Source of the DNA: MPNP01 sp026709725
GTDB lineage: Bacteria; Pseudomonadota; Alphaproteobacteria; Rhodobacterales; Rhodobacteraceae
Reading direction: 5' to 3'
Length of the DNA: 64,000 nucleotides
Assembly (NCBI GenBank): GCA_965200805.1
Contig: OZ241384.1
Location: forward strand, 1-64,000
A program made the translations under genes and the position numbers. The notes beneath the pieces are model-generated. The model saw only the letters and a program-made list of their open reading frames with translations, was not told the origin of the DNA and made no database searches. Positions within the stretch are counted from its first letter, which is position 1; each line of letters begins with the position of its first letter. Shown in pieces: positions 22,011 to 30,583 of this stretch.

Positions 22011-23027
22011 CTATTGCGGGACCGGGGCATCCGCACGCAGGAGATCCTGGCTCTTGAGTTCGGTCCAGAAATCTGCAGGAATCGGATGGCTGAACCAGGC
22101 AAGATTTCTTTTCAGCTGTTCAACAGTCCGGGTACCGGCAATGAAGCTGGGAACAGCCGGATGAGCGAGCACAAACTGCAGGGCAGCTGCCGGAAGGGGA
22201 ACGGTGTGGTTGGCACAGACCTCTTCAATTCTGGCCACGCGCTGCAGGATGGAATCGGAGGCGGGCGCGTAATTGTATTTGGCTCCCTCGCGGGCTCCGG
22301 TCGCCAGAATGCCGGAGTTGAATCCACCGCCAACCACAACAGCGGCCCCGCGCTTCTCGCAGAGGGGCAGGAACGTATCGAGTGACTCCTGTTCGAGGAG
22401 CGTGTAGCGGCCTGCGAGCAGGAAACAGTCAAAGTCCCGCTGTTCGAGTGCCGCCTGGCAGACCTCCCACTCATTGACACCGACACCAATGGCCTTGACA
22501 ACCCCCTGATCGCGCAACGCAGAGAGCGCCCTCCAACTGCCATCCATGGCCTGCTTGAACACCTCGGCCTGCTCATCACCACGTGTGAAGACATCAATGT
22601 CATGGATGAAGCAGATATCCATCCGTTCCAGACCGAGTCTCTGCAGGCTGTCCTCGAACGCACGCATGGTCCCGTCATAGGTATAGTCAAAATGCATCGT
22701 GAAGCGTCCGGCATTGGTCCACGGGGCGTAGTCGATGTCAGCCTTGCGGGCCGGCCTCAGAACCCGTCCGACTTTTGAGGAAAGAACAAGATCATCACGC
22801 TCCTTCCACCGCAGCGCATGACCGGTCCGCAATTCGGCCAGACCATGTCCATACATCGGTGCTGTATCATAAAACCGGATGCCGGCATCCCATGCGGTCT
22901 CGATCATGGCATTGGATGTTCCCTCATCAATTTCGCGGAAGATATTGCCAATAGGGGCTGTGCCGAAACTGAACGCGGTGACATCAAGATCAACGCGGCC
23001 GAGCTTATTCTTTGTGGCAGGATCCAT
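22011..23027 (-). CDS. Aldo/keto reductase, aldose (fucose-type) dehydrogenase-like
   Basis: Cytosolic NAD(P)-dependent oxidoreductase of 338 aa, full length for the family. The aldo/keto-reductase tetrad is visible: Asp54 and Tyr59 in FYDTAPMYGHG, Lys85 in LSSKVGR and His142 in CFIHDID. A C-terminal AGTRTVEQLKRN stretch matches the cofactor-binding segment. The overall pattern is closest to the D-threo-aldose/L-fucose/pyridoxal dehydrogenase subgroup. I chose the ATG at 23,027 because GGAG sits six bases upstream. An in-frame ATG further up lacks such a site. It is divergent from the acyl-CoA dehydrogenase operon across a 360-bp spacer with an operator-like palindrome, and likely serves the same sugar pathway. 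The substrate is not determinable. Confidence 0.85.
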   Translation of the reverse strand: MDPATKNKLGRVDLDVTAFSFGTAPIGNIFREIDEGTSNAMIETAWDAGIRFYDTAPMYGHGLAELRTGHALRWKERDDLVLSSKVGRVLRPARKADIDYAPWTNAGRFTMHFDYTYDGTMRAFEDSLQRLGLERMDICFIHDIDVFTRGDEQAEVFKQAMDGSWRALSALRDQGVVKAIGVGVNEWEVCQAALEQRDFDCFLLAGRYTLLEQESLDTFLPLCEKRGAAVVVGGGFNSGILATGAREGAKYNYAPASDSILQRVARIEEVCANHTVPLPAAALQFVLAHPAVPSFIAGTRTVEQLKRNLAWFSHPIPADFWTELKSQDLLRADAPVPQ

Positions 23028-23196
23028 AGTGATCTCCATATCCGGGTTTGTGATTGCAATATTCCCATTTCCCCAAGCATTCCACAAAAGAAAACCGTTC
23101 CACAGGAAATCACCTCAGGTCGCTTTTGATAACACCGGTGCGATAACAGACCGGGCCAGATGATTGCACATCTGTGCGAGCAGTTGAAGCCATTAA

Positions 23197-23216
23197 GTAA
23201 ATATCTGGTTATTTAC
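23197..23216. promoter_or_regulatory. Candidate operator: GTAAATA-6-TATTTAC inverted repeat
   Basis: A perfect 7-bp inverted repeat with a 6-nt spacer (TCTGGT) lies between the divergent aldo/keto reductase and acyl-CoA dehydrogenase genes, in the AT-richest part of their 360-bp spacer. The size fits a homodimeric repressor of the GntR or LacI type. No regulator gene is present in the window, so the partner is unknown. Confidence 0.4.
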
Positions 23217-23386
23217 AAGACCGGAAAACTGTGTATAGACGCACGATGTCCGGTTTCGGTGAATCAGAATGGAATGGGAGAGAATGACCGTTCAATCCGT
23301 CACGTACATGGCAACCGGCCGACGGAATCCCGATGCGGGCACGGTTGTCAACAAATATGCATGCAGCCAACGCAAATGAGAGACGA

Positions 23387-24532
23387 ATGCGCCTGAACGA
23401 ATCGCAGGACCTTGTGCGCAATCTTGCCCGGGAATTCACAGATGACATCATCCGGCCGATGGCTGAGGAGCTTGATCAGAGTGAGCGGTTTCCCGATGAT
23501 CTCTACACGCAGATGGGGGAATTGGGTCTCTTTGGCATCAGCGTTCCGGAAAACCTTGGCGGGCCCGGTCTTGATGTCCTGACATACACGCTTGTCATGG
23601 AGGAATTGTCGCGTGGCTATGCCAGCGTGGCCGACCAGTGCGGACTTGTCGAACTGATCACGACGCTGCTTGTGCGTCATGGCACACATGACCAGCAGAA
23701 CAGGTGGCTTGCCGGAATTATGGCCGCGCAGATCAGGGTCGCCTACTGCATCACCGAGAGTGAGGCCGGCTCGGATGTCTCGGGGATCCGGACAACAGCC
23801 GTGCGTTCTGGCGATGGCTGGATCCTCAACGGTGACAAAATCTGGATTCACAACGCCCCCGTGGCTGATCTGGGATTTGTTCTGGCAAGAACAGATCCGG
23901 AGGCCGGTCATCGCGGAATGTCGATCTTTATTGTCGATCTGGGAAGCAGGGGTGTCGAACGCGGACCGCGGGAGCACAAGATGGGCCAACGGGCAAGCCC
24001 GGTTGGCGCGCTTCATTTCAAGGATGTGGTCCTGCCATCCGATTCACTTCTTGGAGACGAAAATCATGGTTTCCATATGATGATGAGTGTTCTGGAAAAG
24101 GGTCGTGCCGGCATTGCAGCCCTCGCTGTCGGCATTGCCCAGGCCGGACTGCAGGCCGCGCTTGACTACGCTGGCGAACGCAAGCAGTTCAGGCAGCGCA
24201 TTGTTGACTTCCAGGGTCTTCAGTGGATGCTGGCGGATATGGCCAAAGAGATCTCGGCGGCGCGCCTTCTGGTGCGCGAGGCCGCAACAAGGATTGACCA
24301 GGGAGAAAATGCAACGATGATGTGCAGTATGGCAAAATGCTTTGCCACCGATATGGCCGTCAAATGCACTGCCGATGCTGTCCAGATTTTTGGAGGATCG
24401 GGGTATATAAGGGGGTTCGAGGTCGAACGGCTCTACCGTGATGCGAAGATCACGCAGATCTACGAAGGGACCAACCAGATTCAACGGACGATCATCGCCC
24501 GTGAACTCATCAAGCATGGAGCGTGCACATGA
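23387..24532 (+). CDS. Acyl-CoA dehydrogenase family protein
   Basis: FAD-dependent alpha,beta-dehydrogenase of 381 aa, full length. Signature segments are YCITESEAGSDVSG (flavin contact), FGGSGYIRGFEVERLYRD and IYEGTNQIQR, with the expected catalytic Glu at about residue 360. The ATG at 23,387 follows a GAGAGA motif, and upstream in-frame starts add unconserved residues. Its stop overlaps the SDR start (ATGA), so the two are translationally coupled. An acyl-CoA dehydrogenase at the head of a sugar-type operon is unusual. It may act on a CoA-linked intermediate or a branched-chain acid produced by the downstream enzymes. Confidence 0.88.
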   Translation: MRLNESQDLVRNLAREFTDDIIRPMAEELDQSERFPDDLYTQMGELGLFGISVPENLGGPGLDVLTYTLVMEELSRGYASVADQCGLVELITTLLVRHGTHDQQNRWLAGIMAAQIRVAYCITESEAGSDVSGIRTTAVRSGDGWILNGDKIWIHNAPVADLGFVLARTDPEAGHRGMSIFIVDLGSRGVERGPREHKMGQRASPVGALHFKDVVLPSDSLLGDENHGFHMMMSVLEKGRAGIAALAVGIAQAGLQAALDYAGERKQFRQRIVDFQGLQWMLADMAKEISAARLLVREAATRIDQGENATMMCSMAKCFATDMAVKCTADAVQIFGGSGYIRGFEVERLYRDAKITQIYEGTNQIQRTIIARELIKHGACT

Positions 24533-25299
24533 CACGTCATGTTGCTCTTGTCACAGGTTCAAGTCGGGGCATCGGTCGCAGTGCTGCGATTGCGCTGGCA
24601 AGGGCAGGCTTCGCTGTGGCGGTTCACGGATCCCGTGCCAGTGATGATCTCGATCATGCGCTCGAGGATGTCAGAGCCGCGGGCGCCCGGTCTGTCAAGG
24701 TTGTCCACGATGTTGCTGATTGCAGCGGGTTTGCGAAACTTCTTGATACGGCTGAGGCTGCACTCGGGCCGCTGACAACACTTGTGACAAATGCCGGTGT
24801 GGGCGTGATGCATCGTGGTGACCCGCTTGAAGTGTCCGAGGCAAGCTGGGACCGCTGCCTCCTGATCAATACCAAGTCTGTTTTTTTCCTGACCCAGGAA
24901 TTTGCCGGAAGACTCCTGTCCCGTGCGCGCTCTGACGACATCTTTCATGCGATCATCAATGTGACCTCAAGCAACGCTGTGGCTGCGGCGGAACCACGGA
25001 TCGAATACGCAGTCTCGAAGGCCGCATCCGCCATGATTTCCAGGGGTTGGGCCGTCAGGCTCGGTCGCGAAGGGATTGCGGTGTATGATCTGCAACCGGG
25101 CCTGATCGCAACGGACATGACCGCAACTGTCATTGATCAGTACAAAAAACGTGCCGAAGACGGTCTCACACTCCTGCCCCGCATCGGCCAGCCGGAGGAT
25201 ATGGGAACCATCGTTGCGACGTTGGCGACAGGTCAGTTGCCCTACACAACCGGGCTCAGCATTGCAGCTGATGGCGGGATGCTTGTTCCGAGGTTCTGA
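24529..25299 (+). CDS. SDR-family oxidoreductase (FabG-like)
   Basis: NAD(P)-dependent short-chain dehydrogenase of 256 aa. It has the Rossmann motif TGSSRGIG near the N-terminus, TNAGVG, the catalytic Ser in VTSSNA and YAVSK with the catalytic Tyr/Lys. The C-terminus GLSIAADGGML is typical of the FabG/glucose-dehydrogenase class. The start ATG overlaps the preceding stop. It probably oxidises or reduces a hydroxyl intermediate of the pathway encoded by the neighbouring genes. The substrate is unknown. Confidence 0.88.
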   Translation: MTRHVALVTGSSRGIGRSAAIALARAGFAVAVHGSRASDDLDHALEDVRAAGARSVKVVHDVADCSGFAKLLDTAEAALGPLTTLVTNAGVGVMHRGDPLEVSEASWDRCLLINTKSVFFLTQEFAGRLLSRARSDDIFHAIINVTSSNAVAAAEPRIEYAVSKAASAMISRGWAVRLGREGIAVYDLQPGLIATDMTATVIDQYKKRAEDGLTLLPRIGQPEDMGTIVATLATGQLPYTTGLSIAADGGMLVPRF

Positions 25300-25303
25300 T
25301 GAT

Positions 25304-26467
25304 ATGAAAATTTCTCTTCCCGACGATCAGGGGCGACGGTTCGACTACACCCTGACAGGATCACAATGCCCGGTCCGGCCACTCGGAGCGGATGCCGTCA
25401 GGACGGTTTTTGCGGCGGCCCATGTGGTTGCCGATCCGTATTCATCCGATCCCTGTTCATTCGATTCAGGAGGGCGGGCAGCGATTGACTGGGATGCGAC
25501 GCTGGCCTTTCGGCGCTACCTTGCCGATCTTGGCCTCGGCATTGCCGAGGCGATGGACACGGCCCAGCGGGGGATGGGTCTTGACTGGCCTTCCTCACTG
25601 GAACTGATCACCCGCACCCGGGCCGAATTGCCGGATGCCCATGTCTTCAATGGATGCGGGACAGATCATGTCCCGCCTTCGGAAACCGATTGCATCGATG
25701 ATGTCCTGCGTGCCTACATGGAGCAGCTGGAGGCCATCCAGGCAGTTGGCGGCCGGTTGATTCTGATGGCATCACGCGCCCTCGCCCGGGTCGCCGCATC
25801 ACCCCTTGACTATCTGGCGGTCTACCTCAGGGTTCTTGATGCCGCAGATGAACCCGTCATCCTCCATTGGCTGGGACCCATGTTTGATCCGGCCCTGGCA
25901 GGGTACTGGGGGAGTGACGATTTCACCCAGGCGATGGAGACGGTGCTTGCGATCATCCATGAGCGCGAATCAAAGATCGATGGCATCAAACTGTCGCTTC
26001 TCGACAAGAACAGGGAGATTCTGTTCAGACGGCGACTCCCTCGATCCGTCAAAATGTACACCGGTGATGATTTTGATTACCCCGAACTGATCGCGGGCGA
26101 CGCGCAGGGCTTCAGTCATGCGCTGCTTGGGATCTTCGATCCGCTTGCGCCCGTCGTGGGAGCGGCTGTGGACCATCTTGGGGCAGGCGATGTTCGGGGG
26201 TTCAGGGCACTCCTTGATCCAACCGTCCCACTGGCCCGGCTCGTCTTCGAGGCCCCGACCCGGCATTACAAGACCGGGGTGGTGTTTCTCGCCTGGCTCA
26301 ATGGACACCAGGATCATTTCATCATGCTGGGTGGCGCCCAGTCCATGCGATCCCTGTCCCATCTTGTCGCGTGTTTTCGACTGGCTGACACGGCGGGACT
26401 CCTTGTTGACCCGGAGCGCGCTGTCACCCGCATGCACCATTTGCTCGGACTCCACGGCGTTGCATGA
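25304..26467 (+). CDS. DUF993 family protein (dihydrodipicolinate-synthase-like TIM barrel)
   Basis: 387 aa, starting at the ATG five bases after the SDR stop. The upstream in-frame extension overlaps the SDR and is spurious. Segments such as FNGCGTDHV, ILMASRALAR, GIKLSLLDK and VKMYTGDDFDYPELI match the DUF993 family, which is related to the Schiff-base aldolase superfamily. The Lys in IKLSLL is at a plausible catalytic strand. DUF993 genes usually sit with a sugar-phosphate isomerase/epimerase, as here. The reaction is not established. I expect an aldolase or dehydratase acting on a sugar-derived keto acid. Confidence 0.8.
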   Translation: MKISLPDDQGRRFDYTLTGSQCPVRPLGADAVRTVFAAAHVVADPYSSDPCSFDSGGRAAIDWDATLAFRRYLADLGLGIAEAMDTAQRGMGLDWPSSLELITRTRAELPDAHVFNGCGTDHVPPSETDCIDDVLRAYMEQLEAIQAVGGRLILMASRALARVAASPLDYLAVYLRVLDAADEPVILHWLGPMFDPALAGYWGSDDFTQAMETVLAIIHERESKIDGIKLSLLDKNREILFRRRLPRSVKMYTGDDFDYPELIAGDAQGFSHALLGIFDPLAPVVGAAVDHLGAGDVRGFRALLDPTVPLARLVFEAPTRHYKTGVVFLAWLNGHQDHFIMLGGAQSMRSLSHLVACFRLADTAGLLVDPERAVTRMHHLLGLHGVA

Positions 26468-26474
26468 GTCCGCC

Positions 26475-27329
26475 ATGGCTCTGCGTGATTTTTCGCATTC
26501 GACCGATGCCCTGGCCCTGAACACGGCAACGCTTGGCCACAATCTTGCGGGACATGGCGCCGGTTGGCCCATTGAGAGAATCATTGATGCGTGTGCCATG
26601 CGCGGGATGGCCGGGATTGTCTTCTGGCGTCGTGAGATTGGCCCGCATGCCCGCGCCATCGGCAGGCGGGTTCGGGCGGCCGGACTCCGCGTTGTCGGTC
26701 TTTGCCGGACACCCTACATCACGGGATCCGGGGCCCCGGCAACCCTTGATGAGGCCCGGGCTTCGGTCGAAATGGCCGCTGCGCTCGGCACGGATGTGCT
26801 GACGATCGTGACGGGTGGAACGGAGCCGGGGACCAGGGGGATCAGCGAGAGTCAGAAGCTTCTTGCCGACCGCGTCCGGACCCTCGCGGAGTTCGCAAAT
26901 ACAATGGGCGTCAAACTTGCCCTCGAACCCCTCAACCCGATGTTTGGCGGCAACCGGACCTGTCTTTTTACGGTGCGCGAAGCGCTTGATCTCTGCGATG
27001 CGATCGGCGCGCCCAATGTCGGGATTGCCGTTGATGTCTACCATGTGTGGTGGGATTCATCCCTCCCCGCGGTCCTTGCCCGCGCTGACCGGAGCCGAAT
27101 CCTCGGGTATCATCTGTGCGACTGGCTGGAGACAACGACGGACATGCTGCTTGATCGCGGCATGATGGGGGATGGCGTGGCTGATCTCAAGGCCATCCGG
27201 CAGGCTGTTGAGGGGGGCGGGTACACCGGTGCCTGCGAGGTCGAGATCTTCTCGGCCCGGAACTGGTGGCGACGGGATCCCGATGAGGTCCTCGATCGAA
27301 TCGTCGAACGCTTCCGGACGGTGTGCTGA
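26475..27329 (+). CDS. Sugar phosphate isomerase/epimerase family TIM barrel
   Basis: 284 aa of the xylose-isomerase-like fold. Candidate metal ligands are Glu in LALEPLNP, Asp in IAVDVYHVWWD, His in YHLCDW and Glu in CEVEIFS, spaced along the barrel as in this family. The ATG at 26,475 lies eight bases past the DUF993 stop. A nearer overlapping ATG is out of frame. It likely isomerises or epimerises a sugar or keto-sugar in the same pathway as the DUF993 protein, but the substrate cannot be read from sequence. Confidence 0.85.
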   Translation: MALRDFSHSTDALALNTATLGHNLAGHGAGWPIERIIDACAMRGMAGIVFWRREIGPHARAIGRRVRAAGLRVVGLCRTPYITGSGAPATLDEARASVEMAAALGTDVLTIVTGGTEPGTRGISESQKLLADRVRTLAEFANTMGVKLALEPLNPMFGGNRTCLFTVREALDLCDAIGAPNVGIAVDVYHVWWDSSLPAVLARADRSRILGYHLCDWLETTTDMLLDRGMMGDGVADLKAIRQAVEGGGYTGACEVEIFSARNWWRRDPDEVLDRIVERFRTVC

Positions 27330-27473
27330 ATGCCTGAAGCAGACCCCCATGAGTTCCCCATGGCGGCAGGATCCATTGAAATTTTGCAATGGGTAACGAT
27401 TTGGTGCATTAGGCTCGCACCGTTTATGCCGCACCTTTGGACGGGGCGGATCGAATCAATCAGGGAGGTGGAC

Positions 27474-28730
27474 ATGATGTCACGACTCAAACGGAAAATT
27501 ATCGGTGCACTTGCCACAGTCATCCTTGTCACCGGAGGGGGTGCCTGGGCTGGTGATGTCGAGGTTCTGCACTGGTGGACAAGTGGTGGTGAGGCCGCCG
27601 CACTGAATGTGCTCAAGGAGGATCTCGAAAGCCAGGGCATCGGGTGGAATGACATGCCGGTTGCCGGCGGGGGGGGCGGGCAGGCGATGACCGTGCTTCG
27701 GGCGCGTGTGACGGCGGGAAATGCTCCGACAGCCGTGCAGATGCTTGGCTTCGACATTCTTGACTGGGCCAGGGAAGGGGCTCTCGCCAATCTCAACGAC
27801 CTCGCCGAAGAAGAAGGCTGGGATGCCGTGATCCCTGAAGCGCTTCAGGCTTTTGCCAGATATGACGGCAAGTGGATCTCGGCGCCTGTCAATGTTCACT
27901 CGACCAACTGGGTCTGGGCCAACAAATCCATCCTCGACGAAAACGGCATCTCTGTGCCGACTACCTGGCAGGAATTTATGTCTGCCGTGGAGACGCTTGC
28001 GGCGGCCGGTGTGACCCCGATCGCCTTTGGCGGACAAGCCTGGCAGGAGGCCACAGCCTTTGATGCAGTCGTCATGTCAACGGGTGGTCCTGCATTCTAT
28101 GAGGCGGCATTCATCGACATTGATGAAGATGCGCTCGGCTCGGACACAATGAAGGAGGCTTTCGATCGAATGAGCTTCATCCGTGCACATGTTGATGAGA
28201 ATTTCTCCGGTCGCGACTGGAATCTGGCCACGGCGATGGTGATCAATGGCGAGGCAGCCTTCCAGATGATGGGAGACTGGGCCAAGGGTGAGTTCCTGAA
28301 CGCGGGCAAAAGCCCTGGGGTCGATTTTCTGTGTTTCCGGTTCCCGGGGACGCAAAATCAGGTGACTTTCAATGCCGATCAGTTTGCCATGTTTGACCAG
28401 AATGGCGTTGTCTCGGATGAGCAGGCGGCTCTCGCCAGCGCAATCCTGTCCCCGACCTTCCAGTCCGCATTCAATGTCGTCAAGGGCTCGGTTCCGGCCC
28501 GGACCGATGTGTCGGATGCCGACTTCGACGATTGCGGCAAACAGGGCATGAAGGATCTGGCAGCCGCTGCGTCCAGCGGCAATCTCTTCGGCTCAATGGC
28601 TCACGGGCATGCGGCCCCGGCCAGCGTCAGGAATGCAATCTATGATGTCGTAACCGCGCATTTCAATGGCGAATATGACAGTGCGACAGCCGTCGAGGAG
28701 CTGGTGAGCGCCGTCTCCCTCGCACAATAA
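27474..28730 (+). CDS. Sugar ABC transporter substrate-binding protein (GtsA-like)
   Basis: Periplasmic binding protein of 418 aa with a classical signal peptide (positively charged MMSRLKRK, hydrophobic IIGALATVILV, cleavage near GAWAGD). EVLHWWTSGGEAAALNVL and VAGGGGGQAMTVLRARV closely resemble the glucose/mannose binding proteins of Pseudomonas and rhizobia. The start follows GGGAGGT at good spacing, in a 144-bp gap after the isomerase gene that may hold its own promoter. Two permeases and a MalK-type ATPase follow. Glucose or a related aldose is the best guess for the ligand. Confidence 0.88.
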   Translation: MMSRLKRKIIGALATVILVTGGGAWAGDVEVLHWWTSGGEAAALNVLKEDLESQGIGWNDMPVAGGGGGQAMTVLRARVTAGNAPTAVQMLGFDILDWAREGALANLNDLAEEEGWDAVIPEALQAFARYDGKWISAPVNVHSTNWVWANKSILDENGISVPTTWQEFMSAVETLAAAGVTPIAFGGQAWQEATAFDAVVMSTGGPAFYEAAFIDIDEDALGSDTMKEAFDRMSFIRAHVDENFSGRDWNLATAMVINGEAAFQMMGDWAKGEFLNAGKSPGVDFLCFRFPGTQNQVTFNADQFAMFDQNGVVSDEQAALASAILSPTFQSAFNVVKGSVPARTDVSDADFDDCGKQGMKDLAAAASSGNLFGSMAHGHAAPASVRNAIYDVVTAHFNGEYDSATAVEELVSAVSLAQ

Positions 28731-28756
28731 GCCCGCTGCACAGGCGTCAGGATTCA

Positions 28757-28786
28757 GACAGCGGGGTTTTGGCAAACTCCGCTGTC
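28757..28786 (+). promoter_or_regulatory. mRNA hairpin between binding-protein and permease genes
   Basis: A 13-bp stem with one G-U pair (GACAGCGGGGTTT/AAACTCCGCTGTC) and a TGGC loop fills the gap after the binding-protein stop. There is no downstream T run, so it is more likely a transcript-stabilising or attenuating hairpin that raises binding-protein levels than a full terminator. A similar hairpin occupies the same place in the second ABC operon (58,241-58,276). Confidence 0.6.
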
Positions 28787-28806
28787 AGGAAGGGTGATTG
28801 CATGGC

Positions 28807-29700
28807 ATGAATGTCCACTCCGGAACCACGCTTCGCGACCGCTTGCAGGCCTGGCTCCCCAAACTTGTCCTGTCACCATCGCTGGCGATGACACTGGTCT
28901 TTGTCTACGGCTTCATTCTCTTCACAGCCTACCTCTCATTCACCGACAGCCGGATTCTCCCCAGCTATGGATGGGTGGGATGGGAGAACTATTCCAAACT
29001 CTTTCAACTTCGACACTGGGATATCGCCCTGAACAACATGGCTGTCTTTGCCGTGCTCTATATGGTGATCTGCACGGCAATTGGGCTGGTGCTGGCGATC
29101 TTTCTTGATCAGAAGATCCGCGGCGAGGGGGTTCTGCGACCCATCTATCTCTATCCAATGGCACTCTCATTCATCGTCTCGGGCACAGCGTGGAAGTGGA
29201 TGCTCGATCCGGGAATCGGGCTTGAGAACACAATGCATGTCCTCGGTTGGGCGAGCTTCCAGTTTGACTGGATCAAGAATCGGGATTTTGCCATCTACAC
29301 GGTGGTCCTTGCTGCCGTCTGGCAGACATCCGGCTTTGTCATGGCCATGTTTCTCGCCGGATTGCGGGGAATCGACAATGAAATCCTCAAGGCGGCCCAG
29401 ATTGACGGCGCATCAAACTGGAATCTCTATCGGCGAATCTGCATTCCCCTTCTGCGTCCGGCCTTCCTGAGTGCCTTTGTCATTCTGGCGCATCTCGCCA
29501 TCAAGACCTATGATCTCGTCATTGCCTTGACCGGCGGCGGCCCCGGGCGGGCGACGGAACTGCCGGCGACATTCATGTACTCGTATACATTCACCCGGAA
29601 TCAGATGGGAATTGGGGCGGCATCAGCGACCATCATGCTGATGACGATCGCCGCCATCATGATTCCCTACCTCTATTCAGAGCTTCGGGAGCGGCGATGA
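28807..29700 (+). CDS. Sugar ABC transporter permease (GtsB-like)
   Basis: Inner-membrane permease of about 297 aa, MalF-type fold, with about six hydrophobic segments. It carries an EAA-type loop (AAQIDGASNWNLYRRICIPLLRPAF) that docks to the ATPase, and SGTAWKWMLDPGIG, typical of glucose/mannose-type permeases. The start is ambiguous: TTG at 28,798 is only four bases after AGGAAGGG, while ATG at 28,807 is about 12 bases away. I chose the ATG. Its last codons overlap the next permease by four bases (ATGA). Confidence 0.88.
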   Translation: MNVHSGTTLRDRLQAWLPKLVLSPSLAMTLVFVYGFILFTAYLSFTDSRILPSYGWVGWENYSKLFQLRHWDIALNNMAVFAVLYMVICTAIGLVLAIFLDQKIRGEGVLRPIYLYPMALSFIVSGTAWKWMLDPGIGLENTMHVLGWASFQFDWIKNRDFAIYTVVLAAVWQTSGFVMAMFLAGLRGIDNEILKAAQIDGASNWNLYRRICIPLLRPAFLSAFVILAHLAIKTYDLVIALTGGGPGRATELPATFMYSYTFTRNQMGIGAASATIMLMTIAAIMIPYLYSELRERR

Positions 29701-30581
29701 TGGCTGTCATGACCCAGGACACGGCAATCCGCACCGGGCCATTGACCAGAACCCTCATCCATCTTGTGCTGCTGCTCTTCGCCCTCTTTTACCTGCTGCC
29801 GCTCTTCGTCATGCTGGTGAACTCCGTCAAGCCGCTGGGGGAGATCACCGGCGGCAACATGATTGCGCTCCCGGAAATCTGGACCCTTGAGCCCTGGCAC
29901 AAAGCCTGGTCAGAGGCCCAGGTCGGGGTTCAGGCCACAGGACTGAAACCCTATTTCTGGAATTCGATCAAAATGGTTGTCCCTGCGGTGCTGATCTCAA
30001 CGATTCTGGGCGCCCTGAATGGCTATGTCCTGACCAAATGGCGCTTTCGCGGCGACACAATCCTTTTCGGCCTGATGCTGTTTGCCTGTTTCATCCCATT
30101 CCAGATTGTCCTCATTCCCATGGCCCGCGTGCTTGGCATCTTCGGACTGGCCGGCACGACCTGGGGGCTGGTCCTGGTTCATGTGGTCTACGGGATCGGC
30201 TTCACAACACTCTACTACCGGAACTACTATGCAGCCTTTCCGACAGAACTTGTGCGGGCAGCCCAGATCGATGGGGCCGGTTTCTTCCAGATTTTCTGGC
30301 GTATCCTTCTGCCAAGTTCCGGCCCGATCACCGTTGTCAGCATCATCTGGCAATTCACAAATATCTGGAACGACTTTCTTCTCGGAGCCTCATTCGCCGA
30401 TTTCTCCTCCCAACCCATGACAGTGGCCCTCAACAATCTTGTTCAGTCCTCGACAGGGGTCAAGGAGTACAATGTCCATTTCGCCGGTGCGATTTTGGCA
30501 GCCCTGCCGACCCTGCTTGTCTACATTGTCGCCGGTCGCTACTTTGTCCGCGGCCTGATGGCCGGATCAGTGAAAGGGTAG
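29697..30581 (+). CDS. Sugar ABC transporter permease (GtsC-like)
   Basis: Second inner-membrane permease, 294 aa, MalG type. Hydrophobic segments include IHLVLLLFALFYLLPLFVML and an EAA loop at AAQIDGAGFFQIFWRILLPSS. Translation is coupled to the first permease by an ATGA overlap, with a possible internal restart at Met5. It forms the transmembrane pore with the preceding permease and is powered by the MalK-type ATPase encoded three bases downstream. Confidence 0.9.
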   Translation: MMAVMTQDTAIRTGPLTRTLIHLVLLLFALFYLLPLFVMLVNSVKPLGEITGGNMIALPEIWTLEPWHKAWSEAQVGVQATGLKPYFWNSIKMVVPAVLISTILGALNGYVLTKWRFRGDTILFGLMLFACFIPFQIVLIPMARVLGIFGLAGTTWGLVLVHVVYGIGFTTLYYRNYYAAFPTELVRAAQIDGAGFFQIFWRILLPSSGPITVVSIIWQFTNIWNDFLLGASFADFSSQPMTVALNNLVQSSTGVKEYNVHFAGAILAALPTLLVYIVAGRYFVRGLMAGSVKG

Positions 30582-30583
30582 TC

